Source: a virus. Taken from it: a DNA stretch of 27,438 nt. The translations under genes and the position numbers were made by a program. Where the stretch lies: positions 1 through 27,438 of IMG/VR virus record IMGVR_UViG_3300025138_000270; one strand, 5' to 3'. Under the pieces are notes generated by a model. That model did no database searches, was not told where the DNA came from, and was given only the letters and a program-made list of their open reading frames with translations. Numbering within the stretch: the first letter of the stretch is position 1; each line of letters starts with the position of its first letter. This document shows, piece after piece, positions 6,020-13,119 of this stretch.

Positions 6020-7729
6020 TTATTTAATTTTACTGAAATTTTTATCTTTATAAAATTCTAACTTGTCTACAAATTTACCATCTAATATCTCACCTTTATG
6101 GGAAATGACAAAAACATTAGTATCATCATCCAGAGTATACAGTATTTTCATCAGATTGTCAACCCCTTCATGGTCAAGAGAAGAGTCAAAGGTTTCATCC
6201 AATATCAATAAATTTGTAGCTACGGAATTTTTCATCTTGGCAATCTGACGCCAAGTGAATAGAAGTGCTAAATCAATGCGTTGTTTTTCTCCTTCACTAA
6301 ACGAATCATATGAAAATGCATCACGGTGCCTTGACCGTATAGTTTCTTGAAAGCTTTCATCAAGATCAAAATGAACAAAAAAGTCTAGCGTTTGCAGATA
6401 CTGGTTTACTAGATGATTTATTACTGGTAGATACTGTTTTATTACTTTAGTTTTGATGCCCGTATCTTTTAACATTTCTGTCATTACCTGATTATATAAT
6501 AGATTTTCATTTAATCCATAACCAGATTCTTTTATAGAGCTTTGTTCATCGGAAAGTACTTGTAGTTCTTCATTAGCCTTTGTCAGATCCCCATCAGATT
6601 TTTTAGTCAGTTCGTCTTGATAAGATTGTATCTGTCTTTGGAGCCTGTTGATCGTATTATTGTTAGAAGATACAGCGGACAACTTCTGTCGGATGTTTTC
6701 TGCCAACTCAGTATACCGTCCAATAGTCTGTTCCACAATAACCGACTCTTTAAGTCCATGGTCCATTGCTTCTTTAAGCTCTTTTGCTTTCTTTTGTGCA
6801 GTATCAAGGTTGTTTGATCTGAGTACTGGATCAATACTCTGGGTACAAGTTGGGCACGTTTCGTTTTGCTCATAGAATTTCGCTTCTTTAACCAAGACTT
6901 TGATTTTGGTTTGAAACTGCGCTTGATATTGGAGTAATGCTTGTTTTTTATCATTTGCACGATCTAACTCCTCTTGCATTGTTTTTTGATTTTCATCTAT
7001 AAAATTTTGACATACTTCATTATCTTTTTCTAAGTCCATTATTTCAGAATTCAGATTAGATATATCGATTTTCTTTTTTTCTATAAAGCCTTCATTCAAT
7101 GTGGTTATATCACCAATATATTTCTTTTGCGTATCAATCTTATTAGATAATAAATCAAGATTATACTTAACATCTTTAATCTTTGCTTTTAATTCTGAAG
7201 TTTTTTCTTTCAATAATTGGTTCATCTTTGAAAAAATATTGATATCTAACAAATCTTCAATAACATCACGCCTATGTTGTGCTGGCAACTGCATAAATGG
7301 AATGAACGAACTACTACCTAATACAACAATCTGATGAAAAGATTTGTGGTTTAGCTTCAAAATATTCTGTTCTAATATTTTTTGATATTCTTTAGCGTGT
7401 GAAGATTGATCAAACATATTGCCGTTTTGATATATTTCAAATAGTGTAGGTTTGATTCCTCTTACAACTTTAAAATGATTAGAACCAACAGTAAATTCAA
7501 CTTCTACAATACAATCTCGATTATTGATAGAGTTTACTAGCTGAGGTTTGTTGATATTACGATGTGGTTTACCAAACAATGCAAATGATACTGCATCAAG
7601 CATTGTAGATTTACCTGCACCATTTGAGCCAACAATCAATGTGGACTTGGCTTTGTTTAAGTTAATATTAGTCCAATTATCACCAGTTGATAGGAAATTC
7701 TTGTACTTTAGAGATTTAAATAATATCAT
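6020..7729 (-). CDS. 46: Recombination exonuclease subunit gp46 (Rad50/SbcC-like ATPase)
   Basis: SMC-type ATPase homologous to T4 gp46, which with gp47 resects DNA ends for recombination-dependent replication and helps degrade host DNA. Domains in order: N-terminal Walker A GSNGAGKST (about 34-42), a long heptad-rich coiled coil (about 165-290), zinc hook CPTC (about 292-295), the returning coiled coil (about 305-400), ABC signature SFSEGEKQR (about 476-484) and Walker B LLILDE (about 507-512). It is 569 residues against 560 in T4, so full length. The start overlaps the gp47 stop (ATGA), giving coupled synthesis of the two subunits. Confidence 0.97.
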   Translation of the reverse strand: MILFKSLKYKNFLSTGDNWTNINLNKAKSTLIVGSNGAGKSTMLDAVSFALFGKPHRNINKPQLVNSINNRDCIVEVEFTVGSNHFKVVRGIKPTLFEIYQNGNMFDQSSHAKEYQKILEQNILKLNHKSFHQIVVLGSSSFIPFMQLPAQHRRDVIEDLLDINIFSKMNQLLKEKTSELKAKIKDVKYNLDLLSNKIDTQKKYIGDITTLNEGFIEKKKIDISNLNSEIMDLEKDNEVCQNFIDENQKTMQEELDRANDKKQALLQYQAQFQTKIKVLVKEAKFYEQNETCPTCTQSIDPVLRSNNLDTAQKKAKELKEAMDHGLKESVIVEQTIGRYTELAENIRQKLSAVSSNNNTINRLQRQIQSYQDELTKKSDGDLTKANEELQVLSDEQSSIKESGYGLNENLLYNQVMTEMLKDTGIKTKVIKQYLPVINHLVNQYLQTLDFFVHFDLDESFQETIRSRHRDAFSYDSFSEGEKQRIDLALLFTWRQIAKMKNSVATNLLILDETFDSSLDHEGVDNLMKILYTLDDDTNVFVISHKGEILDGKFVDKLEFYKDKNFSKIK

Positions 7730-8787
7730 GTAATTTCTAGTGCCTGTGCTTCAGTCAATAAATTTCTCATTTCAATTTTAATCCTGCTTTTATCCAACTC
7801 AGTATCTACAGATTCAACATAACTATCAAGTAATGTTGTAGTATCTTCTACAGATACTCCTTCATCACCCACGCGCTCACCCATAAATTCTTCAAAGTTT
7901 TCACTTATCTTTAATTCATGGATATTCTTAGCATGTATTCTATCACAAAATTTGTCAAATGTAAAGGGGTCTTGTTTATTAACTACTACTACCTTGACGA
8001 ATTTATGATCAATATGATTGAGAGAATAATTATTATAATCAGTTCTGGTATCGTCATATACTATCTTTTCAAATAATGTGAATGGATTAACAATAGCCTC
8101 GATTTCTCTTGTTTCAGTGTCTAGCACATGAAAGTGTTTAGGATCATGGGCATCAGACCAGAAAAATTCCATTTGAGTACCGAGATACATGATATTATCT
8201 TGTTGAGATTTGGTATGAAAGTGACCAGATAGAACTAACTCAAATCTAGAAAATTCTTCTTTCGACATGCCATGGGTATTTTTAATGCCACGCATCATAT
8301 CAAAACCATTTAGTTCTAAGTGTCCACCAAGTATAGATGCTTTACAATTTTTAACAAAGTTCATAGACTCTGAATGATTTTCACTTGTAATCCATGGTAG
8401 TAATGCAATGTCAAGACCGCCATAATTCATAACAGTAGGTTTCATAATTATATGAACTTCATTCATATAGTGACCTAGCAATTCTTTCAATGAATTTAAT
8501 TCATTTGTATTTTTAAAATATGTATCATGATTGCCAGGTATGATATCCATAGTCATGCCGCGTTCACGCATAGGATTTAAAAAACTCTTGCGATTGTGAG
8601 TTAGTGCTTTAAAATTAATAAATTTACGATGGTCATAATAATCGCCCAGATGTAATATCTGTTTTATACCGTGCGCGTCACAGTATGGAAACATTATCTC
8701 AGAATAAAATTTACTAGCGTTTTCTAAGAATATATCCGAGCTATTTCTGATACCTGTATGAGTATCATTTATGATTAGTAATTTCAT
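7726..8787 (-). CDS. 47: Recombination nuclease subunit gp47 (Mre11/SbcD-like)
   Basis: Metallophosphoesterase nuclease partner of gp46. The metal-binding motifs are present in order: NDTHTG (Asp8, His10), LGDYYD (about 47-52), PGNHD (about 84-88), GGHLE (about 154-158) and SGHFH (about 187-191). The total of 353 residues is close to T4 gp47 (339). The C-terminal part lacks these motifs and probably binds gp46. ATGA overlaps occur at both ends: with the gp55 stop at its start and with the gp46 start at its end, so gp55-47-46 is one coupled unit. Confidence 0.97.
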   Translation of the reverse strand: MKLLIINDTHTGIRNSSDIFLENASKFYSEIMFPYCDAHGIKQILHLGDYYDHRKFINFKALTHNRKSFLNPMRERGMTMDIIPGNHDTYFKNTNELNSLKELLGHYMNEVHIIMKPTVMNYGGLDIALLPWITSENHSESMNFVKNCKASILGGHLELNGFDMMRGIKNTHGMSKEEFSRFELVLSGHFHTKSQQDNIMYLGTQMEFFWSDAHDPKHFHVLDTETREIEAIVNPFTLFEKIVYDDTRTDYNNYSLNHIDHKFVKVVVVNKQDPFTFDKFCDRIHAKNIHELKISENFEEFMGERVGDEGVSVEDTTTLLDSYVESVDTELDKSRIKIEMRNLLTEAQALEIT

Positions 8788-9377
8788 ATTAAAAAGTCTT
8801 TCAAATCAGAATCAACATTGACAGTTCTTTTCTTTCGTTGTTTTTCCTTTTTAGCAAATTCTTTCATGGAAGTATCTGTCTCTTTTACCTTGTCTATTCT
8901 ATCTTTTAAAACATCAATGAAATGTGTGGCCACTGAGGCTCCAGCTTCTCCTTGTTCGGTTACAAGAAATGCTTCTATACCTGATTGTGATAAATATTTT
9001 TCTTTTATATCTTGTTGGCGTTTTTCTTTTGCAATTCTTCTTAAAAATGCATACCAAATTATCTGAGTGAAATAAGCAAATGCATTTGGATTACCTGAGC
9101 GTGTAGCTGCATTGATATTATAATTTTCAACAGCTTTTAAACAGTTTTCTACCGCGTCCATTACCATTTCTTCACGGTAAGTATATCTAATAAAATTAGA
9201 CTTATGCGATAGATTCTCTGCAATTTTCAAAAAACATGCTGCCAAATAGTTAGGAACTATAGGCAAAGATTCTTTATTTTCTCTAGCTGTATTAATTGTT
9301 TTTACATATTCCACTATATTGTGAGAAAATTCTTTATTATCCACATAATGGGTACTCTTAGATTTCTTCTTTGCCAT
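8784..9377 (-). CDS. 55: Late-transcription sigma factor gp55
   Basis: Homologue of T4 gp55, the minimal sigma factor that directs host RNA polymerase to TATAAATA late promoters. The N-terminal THYVDNKEFSHNIVEYVKTI resembles T4 NYVNNKELLQAIIDWKTEL, and the segment from NPNAFAYFTQIIWYAFLRRI through KEKR corresponds to the region-2-like core. The C-terminus SDLKDFLI matches the hydrophobic/acidic tail that binds the gp45 clamp in T4. I start at ATG 9377 (MAKKKSK, 197 aa) because AAGGAG sits about 6 nt upstream; a further in-frame ATG at 9398 has no such site. A perfect-consensus sigma70 promoter lies directly upstream. The six TATAAATA boxes listed here are its likely targets. Confidence 0.95.
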   Translation of the reverse strand: MAKKKSKSTHYVDNKEFSHNIVEYVKTINTARENKESLPIVPNYLAACFLKIAENLSHKSNFIRYTYREEMVMDAVENCLKAVENYNINAATRSGNPNAFAYFTQIIWYAFLRRIAKEKRQQDIKEKYLSQSGIEAFLVTEQGEAGASVATHFIDVLKDRIDKVKETDTSMKEFAKKEKQRKKRTVNVDSDLKDFLI

Positions 9378-9400
9378 AATCACTCCTTCATAATACATAC

Positions 9401-9429
9401 ATTATATCACATATTTTATTTCTTGTCAA
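9401..9429 (-). promoter_or_regulatory. Consensus sigma70 promoter for gp55
   Basis: Minus strand TTGACA (9429-9424), 17-nt spacer, TATAAT (9406-9401): all twelve hexamer positions and the spacing are consensus. The start of transcription would fall just before the gp55 ribosome binding site. The -35 hexamer is one arm of a 9-bp inverted repeat shared with a divergent promoter. Confidence 0.88.
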
Positions 9430-9450
9430 CCGTCTTTTATGGGTTGACAA
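9423..9450. repeat. 9-bp inverted repeat holding both divergent -35 boxes
   Basis: TTGTCAACC (9423-9431) and GGTTGACAA (9442-9450) are perfect inverted copies separated by 10 bp. Each arm contains a TTGACA -35 hexamer, one per strand. The symmetry could simply follow from two consensus boxes, or it could be an operator for a dimeric regulator. Confidence 0.8.
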
Positions 9451-9471
9451 ATCCTAAGAATCTGTTATAAT
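9444..9471 (+). promoter_or_regulatory. Plus-strand consensus sigma70 promoter, antisense to the 150-aa gene and uvsW
   Basis: TTGACA (9444-9449), 16-nt spacer, TATAAT (9466-9471). Both hexamers are perfect. No plus-strand gene with a ribosome binding site follows; the transcript would run antisense into the 150-aa gene and uvsW. The -10 box lies in the loop of an 8-bp inverted repeat (9456-9480). Confidence 0.65.
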
Positions 9472-9480
9472 AAGATTCTT
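9456..9480. repeat. 8-bp inverted repeat around the plus-strand -10 box
   Basis: AAGAATCT (9456-9463) and AGATTCTT (9473-9480) are perfect inverted copies with a 9-nt loop containing TATAAT. In the minus direction it forms an AT-rich hairpin just after the 150-aa gene, without a following T-run, so it is a poor intrinsic terminator. An operator overlapping the promoter is possible. Confidence 0.7.
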
Positions 9481-9500
9481 CTTAGTGAGTGGGGTAGTAA

Positions 9501-9953
9501 CTAGTGTTTAGTTCCAGATGGAAACGTTATCACATTTTGATCTGAATCATATATATCTACTAATTTCTCTTTTAAGCCCAATCTTTCCATCCAACTAGAT
9601 GCATCTAGATATCCAATGTCATCTTGACTAGTATCATCTGCAGCTATTGCATTTAGATACTGTTCCATAACCTCTTCACTTGGAATACATTTTACTATAA
9701 TATGTTGGGGATTTAAAGAAGCTATATTATTTTTATGAACATCTTGAAAAGAAACCCAAGGATCAAGTGTACAGAATAGTTTGTTTTCTGAAACTCTAAC
9801 TTTAGTTATACTAAGACAGTTTCTAACAATTACTTCAAATTCATCATCAATTTCTTCTTCCATTAAGTCTTTAGGAATATCAATCATCTCACAAAGAATT
9901 TCTTCACCGTTGGTAAGTTTTAACTGTAGAATATTGTTTTTTCTTATATTCAT
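9501..9953 (-). CDS. Conserved-looking unknown after uvsW, possible Sm-like fold
   Basis: A 150-residue acidic, cytosolic protein. I recognise its type of position (following uvsW in marine T4-like phages) but not its function. The N-terminus NILQLKLTNGEEILCEM resembles the first strands of LSm/Hfq-like folds (a hydrophobic strand, then NGEEI), and the middle continues with beta-type patterns such as VIVRNCLSI and HIIVKCIP. The C-terminal third is acidic and probably flexible (DDTSQDDIGYLDASSWMERLG). The start overlaps the uvsW stop (ATGA). No catalytic motif is visible. The Sm-like idea rests on pattern only and needs a profile or structure comparison. Confidence 0.65.
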   Translation of the reverse strand: MNIRKNNILQLKLTNGEEILCEMIDIPKDLMEEEIDDEFEVIVRNCLSITKVRVSENKLFCTLDPWVSFQDVHKNNIASLNPQHIIVKCIPSEEVMEQYLNAIAADDTSQDDIGYLDASSWMERLGLKEKLVDIYDSDQNVITFPSGTKH

Positions 9954-11455
9954 ATTTTTATCCTATACTCTTTATACTGAAATTGCTCTTTTTGGTATAT
10001 CTTCAATCTTTCCTCACCATGAAGTAATGTATAATTTTTTCTAGATTTGTGTTGTAGATTATCAACTAGATCGTATAGCTTACTTATACGACCATCATCA
10101 CTCTTCCTTAAGCTTCTACCAATACTTTGCAATACTCTAATTTGAGACTTACTAGGAGATGCAAATACTATATTGTGTAGATTCTTTATATTTATACCTG
10201 TACTAAAAGTACCAAGACTAGCAACAATGATAGAATCTTTTTGAGTTTCAACAATTTTTCTTATCGTTTCTCGGTCTGTAGCATCTGTTTGACCTGAGAC
10301 ATAAAATACCTTTCTGCTTTCTTCAGCTTTATTCAGAATTAGATCATACAACACTTTGCCGTGTTTGTCAACAAATTGAAATAATACCAGAGTGTTACCT
10401 TTCATATCAATTGAAAGATTTCTTATAAATTTATTTCTGCGTTCATTTGCTACAATCCAATTAATCTCTTGCTGATATGTTTTGCCTACATTTTCTTTTT
10501 TATCTGTTTCATTGTAATCTAAAGTTAGCATAAAAATATTAAGAGGTGCAAGTGTGTCATCATCTTGTAATTTTTTAGTGGTAGTAACTTTTCTTACTTT
10601 GCCAAAAAGACCTTCTAGTACAAGTTTATGTGTTTGAGTACCATCAAGTGTGCCTGTTGTGCCGTATCGATATGCAGTATTTACACATTTATTCATAATA
10701 GAAGTTAATGATTTTGATTTGAATCCATGACATTCATCTCCAAAAACACCGTAGAATTGTTGAAACCAAGCCGGCGGCAGTTTATATACAGACTGCCAAG
10801 TTGAAATGACAACATTTTCTTCCATATCTTTTGCTTTACCCGAAAATATTTTGTGGCATTCTTGTACGGCATTCCAAGAATCATGAGATGAATAATCAGC
10901 AAAGTCCGCATACATCTGTTCAACCAATGAAGTTGTCGGTACAATGATCAGAATTTTTTTATCATCACACCTTTCAAGTAACCAACGTAGTAACACATAA
11001 ATTATTAAAGATTTACCACTACCTGTAGGAGATAATAATATTGATCTTTTATTTGTAATTGCAGTACAGATAGCATCGAATTGATAATCTCTTACAGTAA
11101 TAGGATTACCATTACCTCTCAAATTAAGACTGGTAATAAACTTCATTATTTCTTCTGGATCAACAGCATTATATTGTTCTGGTGATCCATATTCACCATC
11201 TTCATATTCTAATTCATAACCGCGTTTTTTTGCAAATTCTTTAAGTTGATGTAAAAGACCAACAGGTAATTCTTGCACCAAAGCATTGAATATTCTTATC
11301 TTGCCATCCCAAACTTTGTTTCTGTAGAGTGGCATGTACTTATAGCCGTCAACAAAAAATGAGAAATATTCATTCAATTCCATTAAGATGCCACTATCAG
11401 CATCAACTAGCAATTGACTCTCATTCTTTTTACCTACTGTAATCTTTTCAATCAT
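9950..11455 (-). CDS. uvsW: UvsW helicase (superfamily 2)
   Basis: RNA/DNA and branch-migration helicase homologous to T4 UvsW. T4 UvsW unwinds R-loops to stop origin-dependent initiation and rescues stalled forks. Visible motifs are motif I PTGSGKS (about 143-149), Ia VPTTSLVEQ (about 172-180), motif II DECH (about 240-243), motif III TTGTLDG (about 266-272), and C-terminal motifs SLGTFSTGINIKN and QSIGRSLRK. The N-terminal 115 residues match the small UvsW accessory domain (FFVDGYKYMPLYRNKVWDGK). It has 501 residues, close to T4 (503). The start overlaps the uvsY stop (TAATG). Confidence 0.96.
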   Translation of the reverse strand: MIEKITVGKKNESQLLVDADSGILMELNEYFSFFVDGYKYMPLYRNKVWDGKIRIFNALVQELPVGLLHQLKEFAKKRGYELEYEDGEYGSPEQYNAVDPEEIMKFITSLNLRGNGNPITVRDYQFDAICTAITNKRSILLSPTGSGKSLIIYVLLRWLLERCDDKKILIIVPTTSLVEQMYADFADYSSHDSWNAVQECHKIFSGKAKDMEENVVISTWQSVYKLPPAWFQQFYGVFGDECHGFKSKSLTSIMNKCVNTAYRYGTTGTLDGTQTHKLVLEGLFGKVRKVTTTKKLQDDDTLAPLNIFMLTLDYNETDKKENVGKTYQQEINWIVANERRNKFIRNLSIDMKGNTLVLFQFVDKHGKVLYDLILNKAEESRKVFYVSGQTDATDRETIRKIVETQKDSIIVASLGTFSTGINIKNLHNIVFASPSKSQIRVLQSIGRSLRKSDDGRISKLYDLVDNLQHKSRKNYTLLHGEERLKIYQKEQFQYKEYRIKI

Positions 11456-11901
11456 TATCCACCAGCCTCAAACTGTTTCCATTTAATAATATTACCTATC
11501 GACTGGTGTTTCCATTTGAGGTTTTCAACAATCTCACTCAAAGTTTCTACAAAAGTTTTATAATATGCAATTTTTTCTTCACTTTTTTGTATATCTATAT
11601 CTGCATCATAATAGCGATTCATATCACCTTTTATTACTTTGATGCCATTAAAGGGGTCATATTCCCATCCATGAGCTTCAATTTCATCTTGTGATAGTTT
11701 GCCATTGTAATATTTCCACTTCTCCAAAAGAAGTGTTTGTTGTCTCATTTGAGATTTTTTTAATTGAAGTTTATTGATAGACAAAACTTGTAAATATTTT
11801 GCATGTAGTTTTGCAATTTCTACGGTTGATCTTACCAAGTTATTTTCATCAATTTTACAATCAGTTTGCCATTCTTCTAAAGTGCTTTCAAGTGTTAGCA
11901 A
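11455..11901 (-). CDS. uvsY: UvsY recombination mediator
   Basis: Homologue of T4 UvsY, which loads the UvsX recombinase onto gp32-covered single-stranded DNA. Evidence: 148 residues (T4 137), an N-terminal LESTLEEWQTDCKIDENNLV aligning with T4 LEDLQEELKKDVFIDSTKLQ, the central KWKYYNGK (T4 RLDYYSGR), and an identical ending, KQFEAG versus RAFEAG. Position before uvsW agrees. The start codon is TTG at 11901: it directly follows an in-frame TAA, the next in-frame ATG is some 50 codons further in and would remove the conserved N-terminus, and GGAG lies about 6 nt upstream. Confidence 0.92.
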   Translation of the reverse strand: MLTLESTLEEWQTDCKIDENNLVRSTVEIAKLHAKYLQVLSINKLQLKKSQMRQQTLLLEKWKYYNGKLSQDEIEAHGWEYDPFNGIKVIKGDMNRYYDADIDIQKSEEKIAYYKTFVETLSEIVENLKWKHQSIGNIIKWKQFEAGG

Positions 11902-11920
11902 TTAACTCTCCATAATATAA

Positions 11921-12418
11921 TTATCTTATTTCATAATATCCAATTTTAAAAGTCACTGGAAATGTGATTACAGGTGATGTTTCTGAAGTAGCTTCTAAAA
12001 GTATTGTTCCTATGTTTGTAGCTACACAATCTATATATCTAATTTGTTTGACTACATTATTAGCACTACTAGTTATCGTCAGTGTGATATCCATGGTTTG
12101 ATCATTAGTAGCATCTTTTCTTAATGCATCTTGTTGTGTAGTTTGAACCATACTATTGATTAGATTAAATACCTCAATATAAGTGTTCATTTGTTCATCT
12201 ACTAAAACATCCATAGACAAATCTTCAAATGCGAGAGTATCTCCAGGAACTGATATAGAAGCAATTCTTTTATATGGTACAAGAGGTGCTTGAACAGAAA
12301 CACCTGGGTGTATAACTCTTTGTGCAAAAAATTCTAGATTGCCAAACTTTGTATGATCTATAACGACCTTAAAGTTTGTCGGCTGTAAAAAATTTGATGT
12401 TTGTGTTAAATTTGCCAT
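11921..12418 (-). CDS. Tail-tube-like virion protein (gp19 superfamily; possibly tail completion)
   Basis: A 165-residue protein whose layout parallels the gp19 tail tube encoded at 23971-24501. Both share NFKVVI / LFKATI near the start, then a LEFFAQRV / LTSFMCRT strand, a Pro-containing loop, PGDTLAFEDLSMDVLVDEQMN / AGDRTFNPWTVTIINDTNFD, a helix, and a final GYYEIR / IQYWSS strand. This points to the tail-tube fold (tube, tube initiator or baseplate hub). Position between gp23 and uvsY is where I recall a tail completion protein (gp3) in cyanophages, so that is the alternative. I start at ATG 12418, not 12454, because AGGGGA lies about 6 nt upstream. A TATAAATA late promoter at 12439-12446 fits a structural role. 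Confidence 0.65.
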   Translation of the reverse strand: MANLTQTSNFLQPTNFKVVIDHTKFGNLEFFAQRVIHPGVSVQAPLVPYKRIASISVPGDTLAFEDLSMDVLVDEQMNTYIEVFNLINSMVQTTQQDALRKDATNDQTMDITLTITSSANNVVKQIRYIDCVATNIGTILLEATSETSPVITFPVTFKIGYYEIR

Positions 12419-12438
12419 ATAATTCCCCTTTATATCTG

Positions 12439-12446
12439 TATTTATA
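12439..12446 (-). promoter_or_regulatory. Late promoter for the tail-tube-like gene
   Basis: Exact TATAAATA on the minus strand, 20 nt upstream of the ATG at 12418. It ends 1 bp from the -35 box of the divergent plus-strand promoter, so the two polymerase footprints must overlap. Confidence 0.8.
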
Positions 12447-12447
12447 C

Positions 12448-12476
12448 TTGACAATACCTCTTTTTTATGCTAGATT
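12448..12476 (+). promoter_or_regulatory. Extended -10 sigma70 promoter for the plus-strand island
   Basis: TTGACA (12448-12453), 17-nt spacer, and TAGATT (12471-12476) preceded by TGC, giving an extended -10. The gene it serves starts at 12513 after a ribosome binding site AAAGGG. No TATAAATA is seen on this strand, so the island is probably expressed early by host-type polymerase. Confidence 0.7.
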
Positions 12477-12512
12477 ATTAGTATAGAAAGAATCACTTGA
12501 AAGGGTTCACAA

Positions 12513-12872
12513 ATGACTAAGTTCAACAAAAAAGACTTCACATACTTCGGTGGATACCTTCACTACACTGGAGATTATACAGATCGTCCAGTTTGGCCAG
12601 CAGTTTCAAAAAATGGCGTAAATGTTCATCCATCACGTGTTGGTAAACCAAAAGACCTCTTTATCGCTCGGTTCAAGTACGGCGGTCCATTCACAAAAGC
12701 AAAATTTGTTGCAGAACTGGTAAAGTCTTTTACTGTTGAAGAATATGTTGATGCAAGAAATGAAGAAGGTTTAGAAGTAAGCCACGCACCTCTTGATATT
12801 CTGCGTAATAAGAATGAAGAATGGTACAACAAAACAATCCAAAATTGGAAAATGAAAAGAGGAGTTTTATAA
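12513..12872 (+). CDS. Hypothetical protein, first gene of the plus-strand island
   Basis: A 119-residue soluble protein, rich in aromatics and Lys, and one of only two plus-strand genes in the window. It has FTYFGGYLHYTG near the N-terminus, FIARFKYGGPFTKAKFVAELV in the middle and FTVEEYVDARNEEG toward the C-terminus. I recall similar short hypotheticals in marine T4-like phages but cannot name a family or function. No catalytic, membrane or zinc motif is seen. AAAGGG precedes ATG. The stop overlaps the next start (TAATG), making a two-gene operon that ends at an intrinsic terminator. The early-type promoter and opposite orientation suggest a host-takeover or accessory role, which is inference only. 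Confidence 0.8.
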   Translation: MTKFNKKDFTYFGGYLHYTGDYTDRPVWPAVSKNGVNVHPSRVGKPKDLFIARFKYGGPFTKAKFVAELVKSFTVEEYVDARNEEGLEVSHAPLDILRNKNEEWYNKTIQNWKMKRGVL

Positions 12873-13081
12873 TGCAAGTCGTAACAGTTAGATTTACAGG
12901 TTCGATGGTTAAGCCATCACACCACGATTGTCAAATTGTAGAAGGTTCTATGAGTATGCGATATGATTTGCGGGAAGATGATGCTAATCCTCCAGTATGT
13001 AAAATTATCTCACCATTCGGTAAAGATAATACATTAGAAGCATTTTATATGAATGAACAATGGAACTGTTGGTTAGATTAA
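12872..13081 (+). CDS. Hypothetical protein, second gene of the plus-strand island
   Basis: A 69-residue protein of unknown family. Its start is fixed by ATG 12872 in a TAATG overlap with the previous stop and by GAGGAG about 7 nt upstream; a longer frame beginning at 12821 lies wholly within the upstream gene and has no such site. Visible features: a beta-like N-terminus (VVTVRFTGSMV), HH at about 16-17, two cysteines in the body (about 19 and 43), one near the end (NCWLD), and a net acidic composition. It is followed within 40 nt by the twin terminators. Confidence 0.7.
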   Translation: MQVVTVRFTGSMVKPSHHDCQIVEGSMSMRYDLREDDANPPVCKIISPFGKDNTLEAFYMNEQWNCWLD

Positions 13082-13109
13082 AAAAAGACAGTGCCGAAAC
13101 ACTGTCTTT
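13081..13109 (-). terminator. Intrinsic terminator of the gp23 transcript
   Basis: AAAGACAGTG (13084-13093) pairs perfectly with CACTGTCTTT (13100-13109) across a 6-nt loop. Read on the minus strand the hairpin is followed by a run of T (complement of the A-run at 13081-13086). It lies after the gp23 stop and would keep late head-gene transcripts out of the plus-strand island. Confidence 0.85.
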
Positions 13110-13119
13110 GAGTAGTAGT

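Noticed and set aside
6607-6960. 117-codon minus-strand frame inside gp46
   Set aside because: It overlaps the coiled-coil and zinc-hook region of gp46 in another frame and has no start signal; it is a Lys/Ser-rich shadow.
10189-10196. TATAAATA on the minus strand inside uvsW
   Set aside because: It lies well within coding sequence, about 240 nt from the next start, in AT-rich DNA where the 8-mer is expected by chance; the other boxes sit directly before genes.
12626-12877. Minus-strand frame opposite the 119-aa plus-strand gene
   Set aside because: No ribosome binding site or promoter; the plus-strand gene has a promoter, ribosome binding site, coupling and terminator.
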